DNA of 9,345 bases, taken from Clostridia bacterium. Its GTDB lineage: Bacteria > Bacillota > Clostridia > Christensenellales > UBA1242. A model generated the notes under the pieces. That model made no database searches and was not told the origin of the DNA. It was given only the letters and a program-made list of their open reading frames with translations. The stretch lies in the NCBI GenBank assembly GCA_017456465.1, contig JAFTJJ010000105.1:1-9345 (forward strand), given 5' to 3'. Positions 1 through 6,978 of the stretch are shown piece after piece; positions within the stretch are counted from its first letter, which is position 1; every line of letters starts with the position of its first letter. The position numbers and the translations under genes are program-made.

Positions 1-1
1 G

Positions 2-316
2 TATCAATCAATAATAATGGTCATGACCTCGGCAGCTGTTATTTCAACGTTTGGTTTTGTTGGTGTGATCAATTCATTGGTTTTGATCATGCCTTTCAAC
101 ATTATTTTAATTGTGAGTTTGGCGTTTCAGATTGCAACAATGTTTACATTTTGCTCGTTTAACAAATCACTAGGCAAGTTTATGTTTGATTGTGCTCTTG
201 ACAAATTGTGGTGGACAAGGTTGCTAATTATGACATTTTTCCAGTTAATAGTATGTTCAATTTTGTCTTTTGTTGTTCCTTTTTTGCTCAAAAGTTTAAT
301 AATTGTTAGTTTTTGA
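2..316 (+). CDS. Unrecognised multi-span membrane protein, C-terminal fragment (5' end outside window)
   Basis: The reading frame is open from the first complete codon of the window to the TGA at 314-316. The first ATG (17) has no ribosome binding site in front of it, so I read this as the 3' end of a longer gene. The roughly 104 visible residues are very hydrophobic. There are two or three probable membrane segments in the first half (around AAVISTFGFVGVINSLVLI and FNIILIVSLAFQIATMF) and one long segment at the C-terminus (around LLIMTFFQLIVCSILSFVV). A short polar stretch rich in Lys, Asp and Trp lies between them. I see no catalytic motif and cannot assign a family. The next gene starts 52 bases downstream with its own ribosome binding site. 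The coding call is likely because the frame is long for AT-rich DNA and has typical membrane-protein composition. The function is unknown. Confidence 0.6.
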   Translation, partial: YQSIIMVMTSAAVISTFGFVGVINSLVLIMPFNIILIVSLAFQIATMFTFCSFNKSLGKFMFDCALDKLWWTRLLIMTFFQLIVCSILSFVVPFLLKSLIIVSF

Positions 317-368
317 TACATAAAATACTGAGTTTTCGTAAATGATAATATTAAAGGTAGGAAAGAAT

Positions 369-1544
369 ATGAAAAAAACTATTTTTATATTATCATTTTT
401 TTTGTTTGGTTTATTTTGTGTGAGTGGACTGGCATCAATTGGGGGATTTGCAAAAGCAAAAAATGATGTGGTGGCAGACACAGAACCCTTGGTTACAGCA
501 AAGTCAGCACTGCTTGTGGACAGTGCAAGTGGAAATGTAATTTTTGAAAAGGATGCTGACAGAAAGCTTCCAATTGCAAGCATGACAAAGTTGGTTGGAC
601 TTGGGGTTGTCCTTGAGGCTTTGGATGAGGGGAAGCTTGGACTTGATCAGAAAGTTACAATTTCACAAGAAGCGGCATCAATGGAGGGGTCTGAGGCTTT
701 TTTGGATGCAAACAAGCAATACAAAATTGAAGATCTCATTAAAACAGTTGTGATTTCATCAGCAAATGACAGTATGGTCGCGCTTGCTGAGTGCGTGTCT
801 GGAAGTGAAAAGAATTTTGTGAGAAAGATGAATGAATATGCAAATAAAATTGGAATGGAAAATTCAAACTTTTCAAATTCAACAGGTTTGCCATGTGCTG
901 ATCATTTTTCGACAGCAAGAGATATGATCAAAGTTTATGAAAAGGTGAAAGATCATGGCGTTTATAAAAAATTTGCAAGTGTTTGGATTGATGAACTTGT
1001 GCATCCAAGTGGAAGAAAAACTCAGCTTGTGAACACAAACCGACTTATAAGATTTTATAAGGGGACAACGGGAGGTAAAACAGGGTTCACAAATGAAGCT
1101 GGATTTTGTTTGACTGCAAGTGCAAAAAGACATGATATGGAATTGATTGCTGTTGTTATGGGTGAATCAACATCCAAAGATCGGTTTGCGTCTGTTACAA
1201 ATATGTTTGATTTTGGCTTTAACAATTTTGAAAACAGGGTTGTTGTTAAGAAAGGAGACAAGATTTGTGAAACACAAGTAAAAAATTCAACAATTAAAAA
1301 AATTAATGGGTATGCAAAAGACGATTTTGTGAAATTCCTTAAAAAAGGTGACTTGTTTGAATATCAGACTGCTGTTGAAATGAATGAACTTAAGGCGCCA
1401 TTCAAAGAGGGAGAAAAAATTGGAAGTTTGCTTATTCTTGACCAGAACAACATTGTGACAAATGAAATTGACATTGTTTCTGGTCAAGATGTTGATGAAA
1501 TAAAAATTGGTGATATTGTGAACAAGATTTATAATAACTGGTGA
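369..1544 (+). CDS. Serine-type D-Ala-D-Ala carboxypeptidase (peptidase S11, DacF/PBP5-like)
   Basis: This is an exported low-molecular-weight penicillin-binding protein that removes the terminal D-Ala from peptidoglycan stem peptides and so limits cross-linking. In the 391-residue product the three S11 active-site motifs are in order: SMTK at residues 71-74 (nucleophile Ser71, base Lys74), SAN at 131-133, and KTG at 237-239 within GTTGGKTGFT. The N-terminus (MKK, then a Phe/Leu-rich core, then GFAKAKN) is a signal peptide of about 30 residues. The part after about residue 275 fits the beta-rich PBP5 C-terminal domain. No clear C-terminal membrane anchor is visible. The ATG at 369 is chosen because AAAGGTAGG (353-361) stands 7 bases upstream; an in-frame ATG at 342 has no such site. 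The gene is followed by a strong terminator, so it is probably transcribed alone. A second S11 enzyme is encoded at 5037-6221, so each is probably specialised, perhaps one of them for spore cortex, which is inference. Confidence 0.93.
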   Translation: MKKTIFILSFFLFGLFCVSGLASIGGFAKAKNDVVADTEPLVTAKSALLVDSASGNVIFEKDADRKLPIASMTKLVGLGVVLEALDEGKLGLDQKVTISQEAASMEGSEAFLDANKQYKIEDLIKTVVISSANDSMVALAECVSGSEKNFVRKMNEYANKIGMENSNFSNSTGLPCADHFSTARDMIKVYEKVKDHGVYKKFASVWIDELVHPSGRKTQLVNTNRLIRFYKGTTGGKTGFTNEAGFCLTASAKRHDMELIAVVMGESTSKDRFASVTNMFDFGFNNFENRVVVKKGDKICETQVKNSTIKKINGYAKDDFVKFLKKGDLFEYQTAVEMNELKAPFKEGEKIGSLLILDQNNIVTNEIDIVSGQDVDEIKIGDIVNKIYNNW

Positions 1545-1562
1545 TCAAGACATTAAATTGGT

Positions 1563-1600
1563 AAAAGCGACAGGCAAACTGTCGCTTTTGTTTGTTTTTT
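1563..1600 (+). terminator. Rho-independent terminator after the first carboxypeptidase gene
   Basis: A perfect 11-bp stem is formed by AAAAGCGACAG (1563-1573) and CTGTCGCTTTT (1579-1589) with the five-base loop GCAAA. A T-rich run (TTTTGTTTGTTTTTT) extends to 1600. It sits 18 bases after the stop codon and separates this gene from the next operon. Confidence 0.92.
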
Positions 1601-1603
1601 GAT

Positions 1604-1632
1604 TTGACAATTATTTGACAAAGCAATATAAT
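1604..1632 (+). promoter_or_regulatory. Perfect-consensus sigma-A promoter for the protease-scpA-scpB operon
   Basis: TTGACA at 1604-1609 and TATAAT at 1627-1632 are separated by exactly 17 bases, the full vegetative consensus. It begins 3 bases after the T-tract of the preceding terminator. The expected transcript start is near 1639, which leaves a leader of under 20 bases holding little more than the ribosome binding site AAGGAG (1640-1645). A second TTGACA at 1615-1620 is too close to this -10 box to act with it. Strong constitutive transcription is the natural inference. Confidence 0.88.
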
Positions 1633-1655
1633 TAATCTTAAGGAGAAGATGGGAA

Positions 1656-2345
1656 ATGCTACTATTTAATATCTTTACCACAGAAAATAGTTTCGTTGGT
1701 ATGCTTTTGATGATTTGCGCATATATCTCAGCGCTTCTTCTTGCAATGGCTTTTCATGAGTTTGCTCACGCACATGCGGCCTTTAAAGAAGGCGATTTGA
1801 CAGCGAAATCTGTTGGGAGATATACATTGGCTCCTTTTTCACATGTTGACATCAGGGGAATCTTCTTTTTGGTTTTGTTTGGATATGGTTGGGCAAAGCC
1901 GGTTCCTGTGGACTCAAGAAACTTCAGGCGTGGGAAGCTTAGTGCTTTGAGAGTTTACAGTGCGGGGGTTCTTACAAACATTTTGGTTGGTGTCATCTCT
2001 GCTGTGATTTATGCAGCTCTTTATGTGTTTTTGCCTGAAGCGTTTACTTTCGGAATTTATGGGCAAGCCGTAATGCAATTTTTGCAGTATATGATAATGA
2101 TTAACTTTATTTTTGGATTTTTCAATTTGTTGCCGTTTTATTCTTTTGATGGTTACAGAATAATTGAAACATTTACAAAGCCATACAGCAAGTTTATAGA
2201 TTTTATGAGAAGATATAGTTTCATTATTTTGCTTCTTTGCATTTTTACTGGTATAATATCTTTGTTTGTTGAATGGGTTCCACTTTCGCTTGCGCAATTT
2301 TTGCTTGATGGGCTTATTAAATTATTTACTTTATTTTTAGGATAA
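1656..2345 (+). CDS. Site-2 protease family zinc metalloprotease (peptidase M50)
   Basis: A polytopic intramembrane metalloprotease of 229 residues, the usual size of the small M50B proteins found in Firmicutes. The zinc-binding HExxH motif is HEFAH at residues 34-38, inside the first long hydrophobic segment. GRYTLAP (54-60) and GWAKPVPVDSRNFR (78-91) match conserved family blocks. SAGVLTN (102-108) corresponds to the family AGPxxN block. NLLPFYSFDG (157-166) supplies the third zinc ligand, Asp165. Four to six membrane segments are visible. The substrate cannot be told from the sequence. The ATG at 1656 has AAGGAGA (1640-1646) 9 bases upstream. It is the first gene after a consensus promoter, and scpA follows after only 4 bases, so the two are probably translationally coupled. 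An M50 gene directly ahead of scpA is a common clostridial arrangement as I recall it. Confidence 0.92.
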   Translation: MLLFNIFTTENSFVGMLLMICAYISALLLAMAFHEFAHAHAAFKEGDLTAKSVGRYTLAPFSHVDIRGIFFLVLFGYGWAKPVPVDSRNFRRGKLSALRVYSAGVLTNILVGVISAVIYAALYVFLPEAFTFGIYGQAVMQFLQYMIMINFIFGFFNLLPFYSFDGYRIIETFTKPYSKFIDFMRRYSFIILLLCIFTGIISLFVEWVPLSLAQFLLDGLIKLFTLFLG

Positions 2346-2349
2346 AATT

Positions 2350-3198
2350 ATGAATGAAATCACATTAGAAGAGAAAACAATATCAAATGTTGACACAGCA
2401 GAAAAATCTGCTGAAAATTTGATTGTCCAAAATGATGTGGTTGATGCAGCGAGCCAAGAAGTTGAGACCAATGGGGTTGTGATCAAACTTGATCAATTTG
2501 AAGGTCCTCTTGATCTTTTGCTTCACTTAATCAAGGAAGCAAAGATCAACATTCAAGACATATTTATTTCTGAAATCACCGAACAATATTTGGCATTGAT
2601 GGATGATATTGATGACCTTGACATTGAAAAAGCAAGCGATTTTATTGATATGGCGGCAACTCTTCTTGAAATAAAATCAAAAAAACTTTTGCCAAAACCA
2701 CAAGTTTTGGAAGATGTTGATGAAGAAGATCCAGAAATTAGGCTGATCAGACAAATTGAGGAGTACAAACTTTTCAAAGACGCAAGTGAAAAACTTAAAG
2801 TTATTGAAGATGTTAACAGGTTTTATAAAAAGCCAGATGAAAGTGCTGGAGATTTCAGGTATGTACTCAGTGAAACACTGGATGTTGAGGCATTGATTGC
2901 TGCGTTCACAAAACTCATGCACAAGGTCACGGCAAAAGCAGAAGTTCCAGCACCTCGCAAAATTGAAAAAGACAGATTTACTGTTGCACAAAAAATTGCT
3001 CAAATCAAAGACACGTTGCTTGAAAAAGATCAATTCCATTTTAGTGAACTTTTTGATGCGGATTATTCAAAAAGTGAAATTATTAACACCTTTCTTGCCG
3101 TCCTTGAACTTTTGAAGGGGCAACTTATAAAGGTTGTTCAAGACAATTCATTTGATGATATGCAAATTTACAAAAAAGAGGAAAATGTACATGCTTGA
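2350..3198 (+). CDS. scpA: Segregation and condensation protein A (kleisin of the SMC complex)
   Basis: ScpA is the kleisin subunit that, with ScpB, closes the SMC ring and helps compact and segregate the replicated chromosome. The diagnostic block FEGPLDLLLHLI is at residues 50-61, followed by a helical N-terminal domain that binds the SMC neck (to about 150). A Lys/Glu-rich linker comes next. A C-terminal winged-helix domain (about 215-275, FSELF...SKSEIINTFLAVLELL) contacts the SMC head. At 282 residues it is slightly long because about 43 acidic and polar residues precede the VVIKLDQFEGP core; most ScpA proteins begin almost at the core. No ribosome binding site was found that would place the start nearer the core, while AGGAT (2339-2343) precedes ATG 2350. 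The last 8 bases overlap scpB. Confidence 0.95.
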   Translation: MNEITLEEKTISNVDTAEKSAENLIVQNDVVDAASQEVETNGVVIKLDQFEGPLDLLLHLIKEAKINIQDIFISEITEQYLALMDDIDDLDIEKASDFIDMAATLLEIKSKKLLPKPQVLEDVDEEDPEIRLIRQIEEYKLFKDASEKLKVIEDVNRFYKKPDESAGDFRYVLSETLDVEALIAAFTKLMHKVTAKAEVPAPRKIEKDRFTVAQKIAQIKDTLLEKDQFHFSELFDADYSKSEIINTFLAVLELLKGQLIKVVQDNSFDDMQIYKKEENVHA

Positions 3199-4030
3199 TA
3201 ATTTGGAAAATATTATTGAAAGTATTTTGTTTGTTGCGGGCGAAGCTGTTGATGCTGCAGACATCGCATCAAAAATTGATGCAGGCAAGGCTGAAATTTT
3301 GGCTGCAGCAAAAAAGCTTCAAGAAAGATATGGGGAAAGTTCTGGGATTCAGTTGCAGATTTTTAACAATAAAATTCAACTCTCTAGTAATCCAAAGTAC
3401 TCTGAAAAGGTTTCAGAGGTTTTGAATCCAATCAGACAGAGAAACCTTTCAAAGGCAACACTTGAGACTGCTGCGATCATTGCATACAAGCAACCAATCA
3501 CAAGACTTGAGATTGAAGAAATTCGTGGTGTTGGATGTGATTATGCGATCAGCATTTTGATGGAACATGGTTTGATTGAAGTCGTTGGCAAAAAAGATAC
3601 TGTTGGTCATCCAAGTTTGTTTGGAACAACTGATGAATTTTTGAAGCGTTTTAATATTGAATCGATTGACAGTCTTCCTGACTATAATGAGCTTATGGAG
3701 CAAGTCAAAGTTATCAGAAGCTCGGATGACAGGCTTTACAATCACTTTGAAGTTGGAGATTCTGTTGAGGATATGGAAAAGAAACTTGATATTGCAACAA
3801 GCAAAATTGAAGATGTTGCAGAAGATCCAGAATTGGTTTCAGATTCGGTGGCTCAGTCAAGTTTGGAAGAATCGACTTCGGATGATGGAAATGATTACTT
3901 CAAAAATGATTATTCTGGAACTTCTGAAATGTTTAATGGTGAATTTGATGGTGATGATGGAAACGATTACCTCAAGGATGATCCAGAAGGTGATGACGGT
4001 TTTTTTGATGAAGACGATGACTTGGTTTAA
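3191..4030 (+). CDS. scpB: Segregation and condensation protein B
   Basis: ScpB is a dimeric winged-helix (kite) partner of ScpA in the SMC complex. The 279-residue product starts MLDNLENIIESILFVAGE, the usual ScpB opening. It has two winged-helix domains: about residues 1-75, and about 85-160, which includes LSKATLETAAIIAYKQPITR, the GVGCDYAISILMEHGLIE helix-wing, and a GHPSLFGTTDEFLKRF block. The start at 3191 overlaps the end of scpA by 8 bases (ATGCTTGA) and lies 9 bases after GAGG (3178-3181). ATG 3185 is too close to that site, and the longer frame from 3134 would add residues that do not fit the family. The C-terminal part, from about residue 180, is unusual: a long, strongly acidic tail containing two copies of DDGNDY(F/L)K(N/D)D about 24 residues apart (coded from 3881 and 3953). 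Its role is unknown. Confidence 0.95.
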   Translation: MLDNLENIIESILFVAGEAVDAADIASKIDAGKAEILAAAKKLQERYGESSGIQLQIFNNKIQLSSNPKYSEKVSEVLNPIRQRNLSKATLETAAIIAYKQPITRLEIEEIRGVGCDYAISILMEHGLIEVVGKKDTVGHPSLFGTTDEFLKRFNIESIDSLPDYNELMEQVKVIRSSDDRLYNHFEVGDSVEDMEKKLDIATSKIEDVAEDPELVSDSVAQSSLEESTSDDGNDYFKNDYSGTSEMFNGEFDGDDGNDYLKDDPEGDDGFFDEDDDLV

Positions 4031-4045
4031 TAAAGTTAATCAGAG

Positions 4046-4074
4046 AGGATGCATTTGATTTGTGCATCCTTTTT
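4046..4074 (+). terminator. Rho-independent terminator after scpB
   Basis: An 8-bp stem is formed by AGGATGCA (4046-4053) and TGCATCCT (4063-4070) around a nine-base loop, followed by a T-run to 4074. It lies 15 bases after the scpB stop and closes the protease-scpA-scpB transcript. Confidence 0.85.
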
Positions 4075-4076
4075 GT

Positions 4077-4106
4077 TTGAGTAAAAACAAAATTTTTGTT
4101 TATACT
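4077..4106 (+). promoter_or_regulatory. Probable promoter of the ytfI-like/ytfJ/dac/rluB operon
   Basis: TTGAGT (4077-4082) and TATACT (4101-4106) are 18 bases apart, directly after the scpB terminator. The predicted transcript start, about 7 bases after the -10 box, falls at about 4113, the ATG of the next gene. The -35 box matches the consensus at four of six positions and the -10 box at five of six, so the site is plausible but weaker than the one at 1604. Confidence 0.55.
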
Positions 4107-4112
4107 AAGATT

Positions 4113-4679
4113 ATGAATTATTGGTTACTTGGAACATTTGTAATCTTGTTCATTGTTTTGATTTTTGTTTTGCCACTTAAAGTTAGAGCCATGTTGCATG
4201 TGAATTTTATTAATATGGAAGCGTATTATTTGGTTCACATCTGGTTCTTTAATCTTGTTTGTGGGAAACTTTTTTTTAATGACGAAAAATTGGTTGTGAA
4301 AAACAAACAAAACAGGCTTTCAAAAAGTGGTGAGACAAGTGATTATGACAAGGAGTTATATGTCCAACTTTTGAGATTTTCTGATCTTGTTAATGTTAAT
4401 GTTTTCAAAATATATGGAAATGATGACAATGCGATGAAAACATCAATTGTGTGTGGACTTGAATCGATAATGATTGAAATTATGAAGGCCTTTTTGATTG
4501 CCAAAAACAAAACATTGAATGCATTCACGATGGTTGATCCGTGCTTTTGTGATAATCAAAATCAAACAAGTGTTTATGTTGTTATAAAAATTAGCATTTT
4601 TGATGTAATAATATCCATGATTAAAGCCAAACTAAAAACAGCAAAGAAATTGAAGAAAAAGAATGAAGGAGCAAAATAA
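4113..4679 (+). CDS. YtfI-like DUF2953 membrane-anchored protein
   Basis: The product has 188 residues. One strong N-terminal membrane segment (MNYWLLGTFVILFIVLIFVL, residues 1-20) is followed by a beta-rich region opening with LKVRAMLHVNFIN and YYLVHIWFFNLV. A Lys/Ser-rich stretch and a basic C-terminus (KAKLKTAKKLKKKNEGAK) follow. This layout, and its position directly upstream of ytfJ, match the DUF2953 family, whose B. subtilis member ytfI also precedes ytfJ. The biochemical role is not known to me. The ATG at 4113 is preferred because the membrane segment begins there and a promoter -10 box ends 6 bases before it. A longer frame from 4062 would begin inside the upstream terminator. No ribosome binding site precedes 4113, so the message may be leaderless. 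The stop overlaps the next start by one base (TAATG). Confidence 0.72.
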   Translation: MNYWLLGTFVILFIVLIFVLPLKVRAMLHVNFINMEAYYLVHIWFFNLVCGKLFFNDEKLVVKNKQNRLSKSGETSDYDKELYVQLLRFSDLVNVNVFKIYGNDDNAMKTSIVCGLESIMIEIMKAFLIAKNKTLNAFTMVDPCFCDNQNQTSVYVVIKISIFDVIISMIKAKLKTAKKLKKKNEGAK

Positions 4680-5068
4680 TGGCAGACAATCAAATCGACA
4701 AAATCATAGCTTCAGCAATTGAAAAGATCAAGGCGATTTCAGATGTTAAGACTGTTGTGGGTGAACCGATTGAAATTGGAGAAGTTCTCATCATTCCAAT
4801 CTCAAAATTGTCTCTTGGTTTTGTTGCGGGTGGTGGTGAATATGGGACTGACAAAAATGAAATAAAGATGACAAAAAGTTATCCATTTTCAGGTGGATCT
4901 GGTGGCGGCGTTTGTGTGAATCCTATTGGATTTCTTTGTGTTCATGGAAAAGATGTGAAATTCATTAAGACTGACGGCAAAACTCCTTATGAGAAAATTT
5001 TGGAAACAATACCAAAGGTGATTGAGAGTGTGTGTGATGGAATTAAAGAAGATAAAAAGTCCAAATAA
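4679..5068 (+). CDS. ytfJ: YtfJ/GerW-family sporulation protein
   Basis: The product has 129 residues, typical of the family. It shows the conserved core VGEPIEIGEVLIIPISKLSLGF (residues 27-48), then a glycine-rich segment (VAGGGEYG and FSGGSGGGVCVNPIGFL, about 49-86), then a short helical C-terminus. In B. subtilis YtfJ (GerW) is a spore protein needed for normal germination through the GerA receptor. Homologues also occur in non-sporulating bacteria, so the gene suggests spore formation but does not prove it. The ATG at 4679 has AAGGAG (4666-4671) 7 bases upstream and shares one base with the preceding stop, so translation is probably coupled. The following carboxypeptidase gene begins inside its 3' end. 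Confidence 0.93.
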   Translation: MADNQIDKIIASAIEKIKAISDVKTVVGEPIEIGEVLIIPISKLSLGFVAGGGEYGTDKNEIKMTKSYPFSGGSGGGVCVNPIGFLCVHGKDVKFIKTDGKTPYEKILETIPKVIESVCDGIKEDKKSK

Positions 5069-6221
5069 AATCATCAAAACAGCATTAATTATCGTGCTTT
5101 TTGCATTTGTTGTGTGTAATTTTGCGTTTTTTCGATGTGTGAATAATTTTGCAATGGCAATGGAAAATGATCTTTCAACTGCAAAAGCAATGGCTGTGAT
5201 GGAGGTCTCATCGAAAAGAATTTTATATTCCAAAAACATGGAAGAAAGGTTGCCAATGGCAAGTACAACCAAAATCATCACAGCAATTGTCGCAATTGAA
5301 AACAACTATGATCTTGATCGTTTGGTGGAGATCACAACCGATTGTGTTGGAATTGAAGGGACAAGCATTTATTTGCGTGCCGGAGAAAAACTCACAATTC
5401 GTGAACTTTTGTATGGTTTGATGCTCAGGTCCGGAAATGATGCGGCTGTTGCAATTGCAAAAGCTACCAGTGGTTCAGTTGATGCGTTTGTTCAAAAGTG
5501 CAATGAATTTGTTAAAATAATTGGTGCAGAAAATACTCATCTTGTCAATCCTCATGGTCTTCCAGATGATGGACATTTCACCACTGCAAAGGATCTTGCA
5601 ATCATTTCTGCCTATGCTTTGCAAAATTCGGAATTTGCAAAAATTGTTTCTTCGACGGAAAAAAGGATTGAGAATGTGCTCAATAGTGCAAAAAATCGTG
5701 TTTTGAAAAACAAAAACAAACTTCTTTTGAATATGGAAGGAGCGACAGGTGTTAAAACTGGATACACCAAAAAAGCGGGAAGATGTTTTGTTGGTAGTGC
5801 AAAGCGCAATGGTATGGAACTTGTTTGTGTTCTTCTTGATTGCTCGCCAATGTTTGAGGAGTGTCAGAATTTGCTTGAGAAGGGATTTTCGGAGTTTAAA
5901 ATGATTGATCTTTTGGAACCAAACTCTGTTGTTGGTGAAGTGATGATTGAAAACGGATATTCTCCGAAAACAAAGGTTGTGGTAAAGGGGGGAGCAAAAT
6001 TGCCACTTAAAGTTTCTGAAGTTGATGATGTTCAAATTGTATATGATGTTCCAAGCAAAGTTGAAGCTCCAAAACGTGCGGGTGATGTGGTTGGTAAATT
6101 TGAGATTTATGCTTCGAAAGACTTGATTTTTTCTGATGAAATATATATCATAGAAGATGTAAAGTCTAAGAGTTCAAACTTTGGAGAAACCTTAATCAAG
6201 GATTTTGTTCACTTGGACTAA
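5037..6221 (+). CDS. Serine-type D-Ala-D-Ala carboxypeptidase (peptidase S11, DacF/DacB-like)
   Basis: A second low-molecular-weight penicillin-binding protein, 394 residues from ATG 5037. Active-site motifs are STTK at 76-79 (nucleophile Ser76, base Lys79), SGN at 132-134 and KTG at 240-242 (ATGVKTGYT). The N-terminus has basic residues, then a membrane segment (TALIIVLFAFVVCNFAFF, about 15-32) that acts as a signal sequence or anchor. The region after about 275 fits the PBP5 C-terminal domain. The start overlaps ytfJ by 32 bases. GAGAG (5024-5028) precedes ATG 5037 by 8 bases; a TTG at 5022 is less likely. Placement between ytfJ and rluB recalls B. subtilis dacB, a cortex-specific enzyme that lies near rluB. 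DacB-like spore duty is therefore plausible here, but the spmA/spmB genes that accompany dacB there are missing. Confidence 0.93.
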   Translation: MELKKIKSPNKIIKTALIIVLFAFVVCNFAFFRCVNNFAMAMENDLSTAKAMAVMEVSSKRILYSKNMEERLPMASTTKIITAIVAIENNYDLDRLVEITTDCVGIEGTSIYLRAGEKLTIRELLYGLMLRSGNDAAVAIAKATSGSVDAFVQKCNEFVKIIGAENTHLVNPHGLPDDGHFTTAKDLAIISAYALQNSEFAKIVSSTEKRIENVLNSAKNRVLKNKNKLLLNMEGATGVKTGYTKKAGRCFVGSAKRNGMELVCVLLDCSPMFEECQNLLEKGFSEFKMIDLLEPNSVVGEVMIENGYSPKTKVVVKGGAKLPLKVSEVDDVQIVYDVPSKVEAPKRAGDVVGKFEIYASKDLIFSDEIYIIEDVKSKSSNFGETLIKDFVHLD

Positions 6222-6248
6222 AAAGAAGACAATAGTTCAGGTGAAGAA

Positions 6249-6953
6249 ATGAGAATCAACAAATTTATTGCAAGTTGTGGAATATGCTCAAGGCGCAAAG
6301 CTGAAGAGTTTGTTCGGAATGGTGAAGTAAAAGTTAATGGGGAAGTTGTGACTTCCCTTGTTTTTGATGTGGGAGAAAATGACAGGGTGACACTTCAAGG
6401 TGTTGAAATTCAGGTGCTTGGCAAAAAAGATTATGTCATGCTTCACAAGCCAAAAGGCTATATTACTGCAATGAGTGATGATAAGGGAAGAAGGACTGTG
6501 GTTGATCTGCTTCCAGACAACTTGAAGCATTTGAAACCTGTTGGCAGGCTTGATTATGACAGTGAAGGGCTTCTCATAATGACAAATGATGGTGAGTTGG
6601 CTTTCGCTCTAACTCATCCATCTCATGAGGTTCCGAAGAAATATGTTGTGAGAATTGAAGGTCAAATCAAGGAAAGTGAACTTGCAGTCATTCGAAAAGG
6701 TGTTGTGATTGATGGTGAACGTTTGGCATCATGCAAAGCGGTTCCAATTTTGTTTGATGGGAAAGACACTAAAATTGAGATCATCATCAAAGAGGGAAAA
6801 AATCGACAGATTCGAAAAATGTTTGAAGCAATTGGAAAAATTGTTGTGTTCCTCAAGCGTGTTTCAATTGGTGATCTTGAACTTGGAAATCTCAGTCGTG
6901 GTGGACACCGAGAACTCACTGTTGCAGAAGTTGAATATTTGAAGACGCTCTAA
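6249..6953 (+). CDS. rluB: 23S rRNA pseudouridine synthase, RsuA/RluB family
   Basis: The enzyme isomerises a specific uridine in ribosomal RNA to pseudouridine; in Firmicutes this family member acts on 23S rRNA. The 234-residue product has an N-terminal S4 RNA-binding domain (MRINKFIASCGICSRRKAEE, residues 1-20, continuing to about 50). The catalytic block GRLDYDSEGLL is at 99-109, with the catalytic aspartate at 102; most relatives carry Thr where this one has Ser105. TNDGELAFALTHPSHEVPK (112-130) and KEGKNRQIRKMFEAIG (181-196) are further family signatures. The start at 6249 has AGGTGA (6239-6244) 4 bases upstream. The gene lies 27 bases after the carboxypeptidase and 25 bases before the flavoprotein. 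Which of RsuA, RluB, RluE or RluF it equals cannot be fixed by eye; neighbourhood and taxonomy favour RluB. Confidence 0.93.
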   Translation: MRINKFIASCGICSRRKAEEFVRNGEVKVNGEVVTSLVFDVGENDRVTLQGVEIQVLGKKDYVMLHKPKGYITAMSDDKGRRTVVDLLPDNLKHLKPVGRLDYDSEGLLIMTNDGELAFALTHPSHEVPKKYVVRIEGQIKESELAVIRKGVVIDGERLASCKAVPILFDGKDTKIEIIIKEGKNRQIRKMFEAIGKIVVFLKRVSIGDLELGNLSRGGHRELTVAEVEYLKTL

Positions 6954-6978
6954 AATCCAAAAACAAAGGAGAAAGTGG

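Noticed and set aside
342..368. Upstream ATG for the first carboxypeptidase
   Set aside because: It would add nine residues before the signal peptide and has no ribosome binding site, while ATG 369 has one at the right distance.
1649..1669. Six-codon open frame overlapping the start of the protease gene
   Set aside because: ATG 1649 lies only 3 bases after AGGAG, too close for good initiation, and the peptide has no recognisable leader features. ATG 1656 has correct spacing and begins a real protease.
1914..2297. Open frame of 127 codons on the minus strand
   Set aside because: It is antisense to the M50 protease, has low-complexity Lys/Asn-rich composition and no ribosome binding site that I can see. 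It is a shadow frame.
5022..5036. TTG start for the second carboxypeptidase
   Set aside because: It is a rare start with poor spacing to any ribosome binding site. ATG 5037 is five codons downstream, with GAGAG 8 bases ahead.
5475..6035. Long open frame of 186 codons on the minus strand
   Set aside because: It lies wholly inside the second carboxypeptidase gene, which has intact active-site motifs. The minus-strand product is rich in Phe, Asn, His and Lys with no domain pattern, typical of an antisense shadow.
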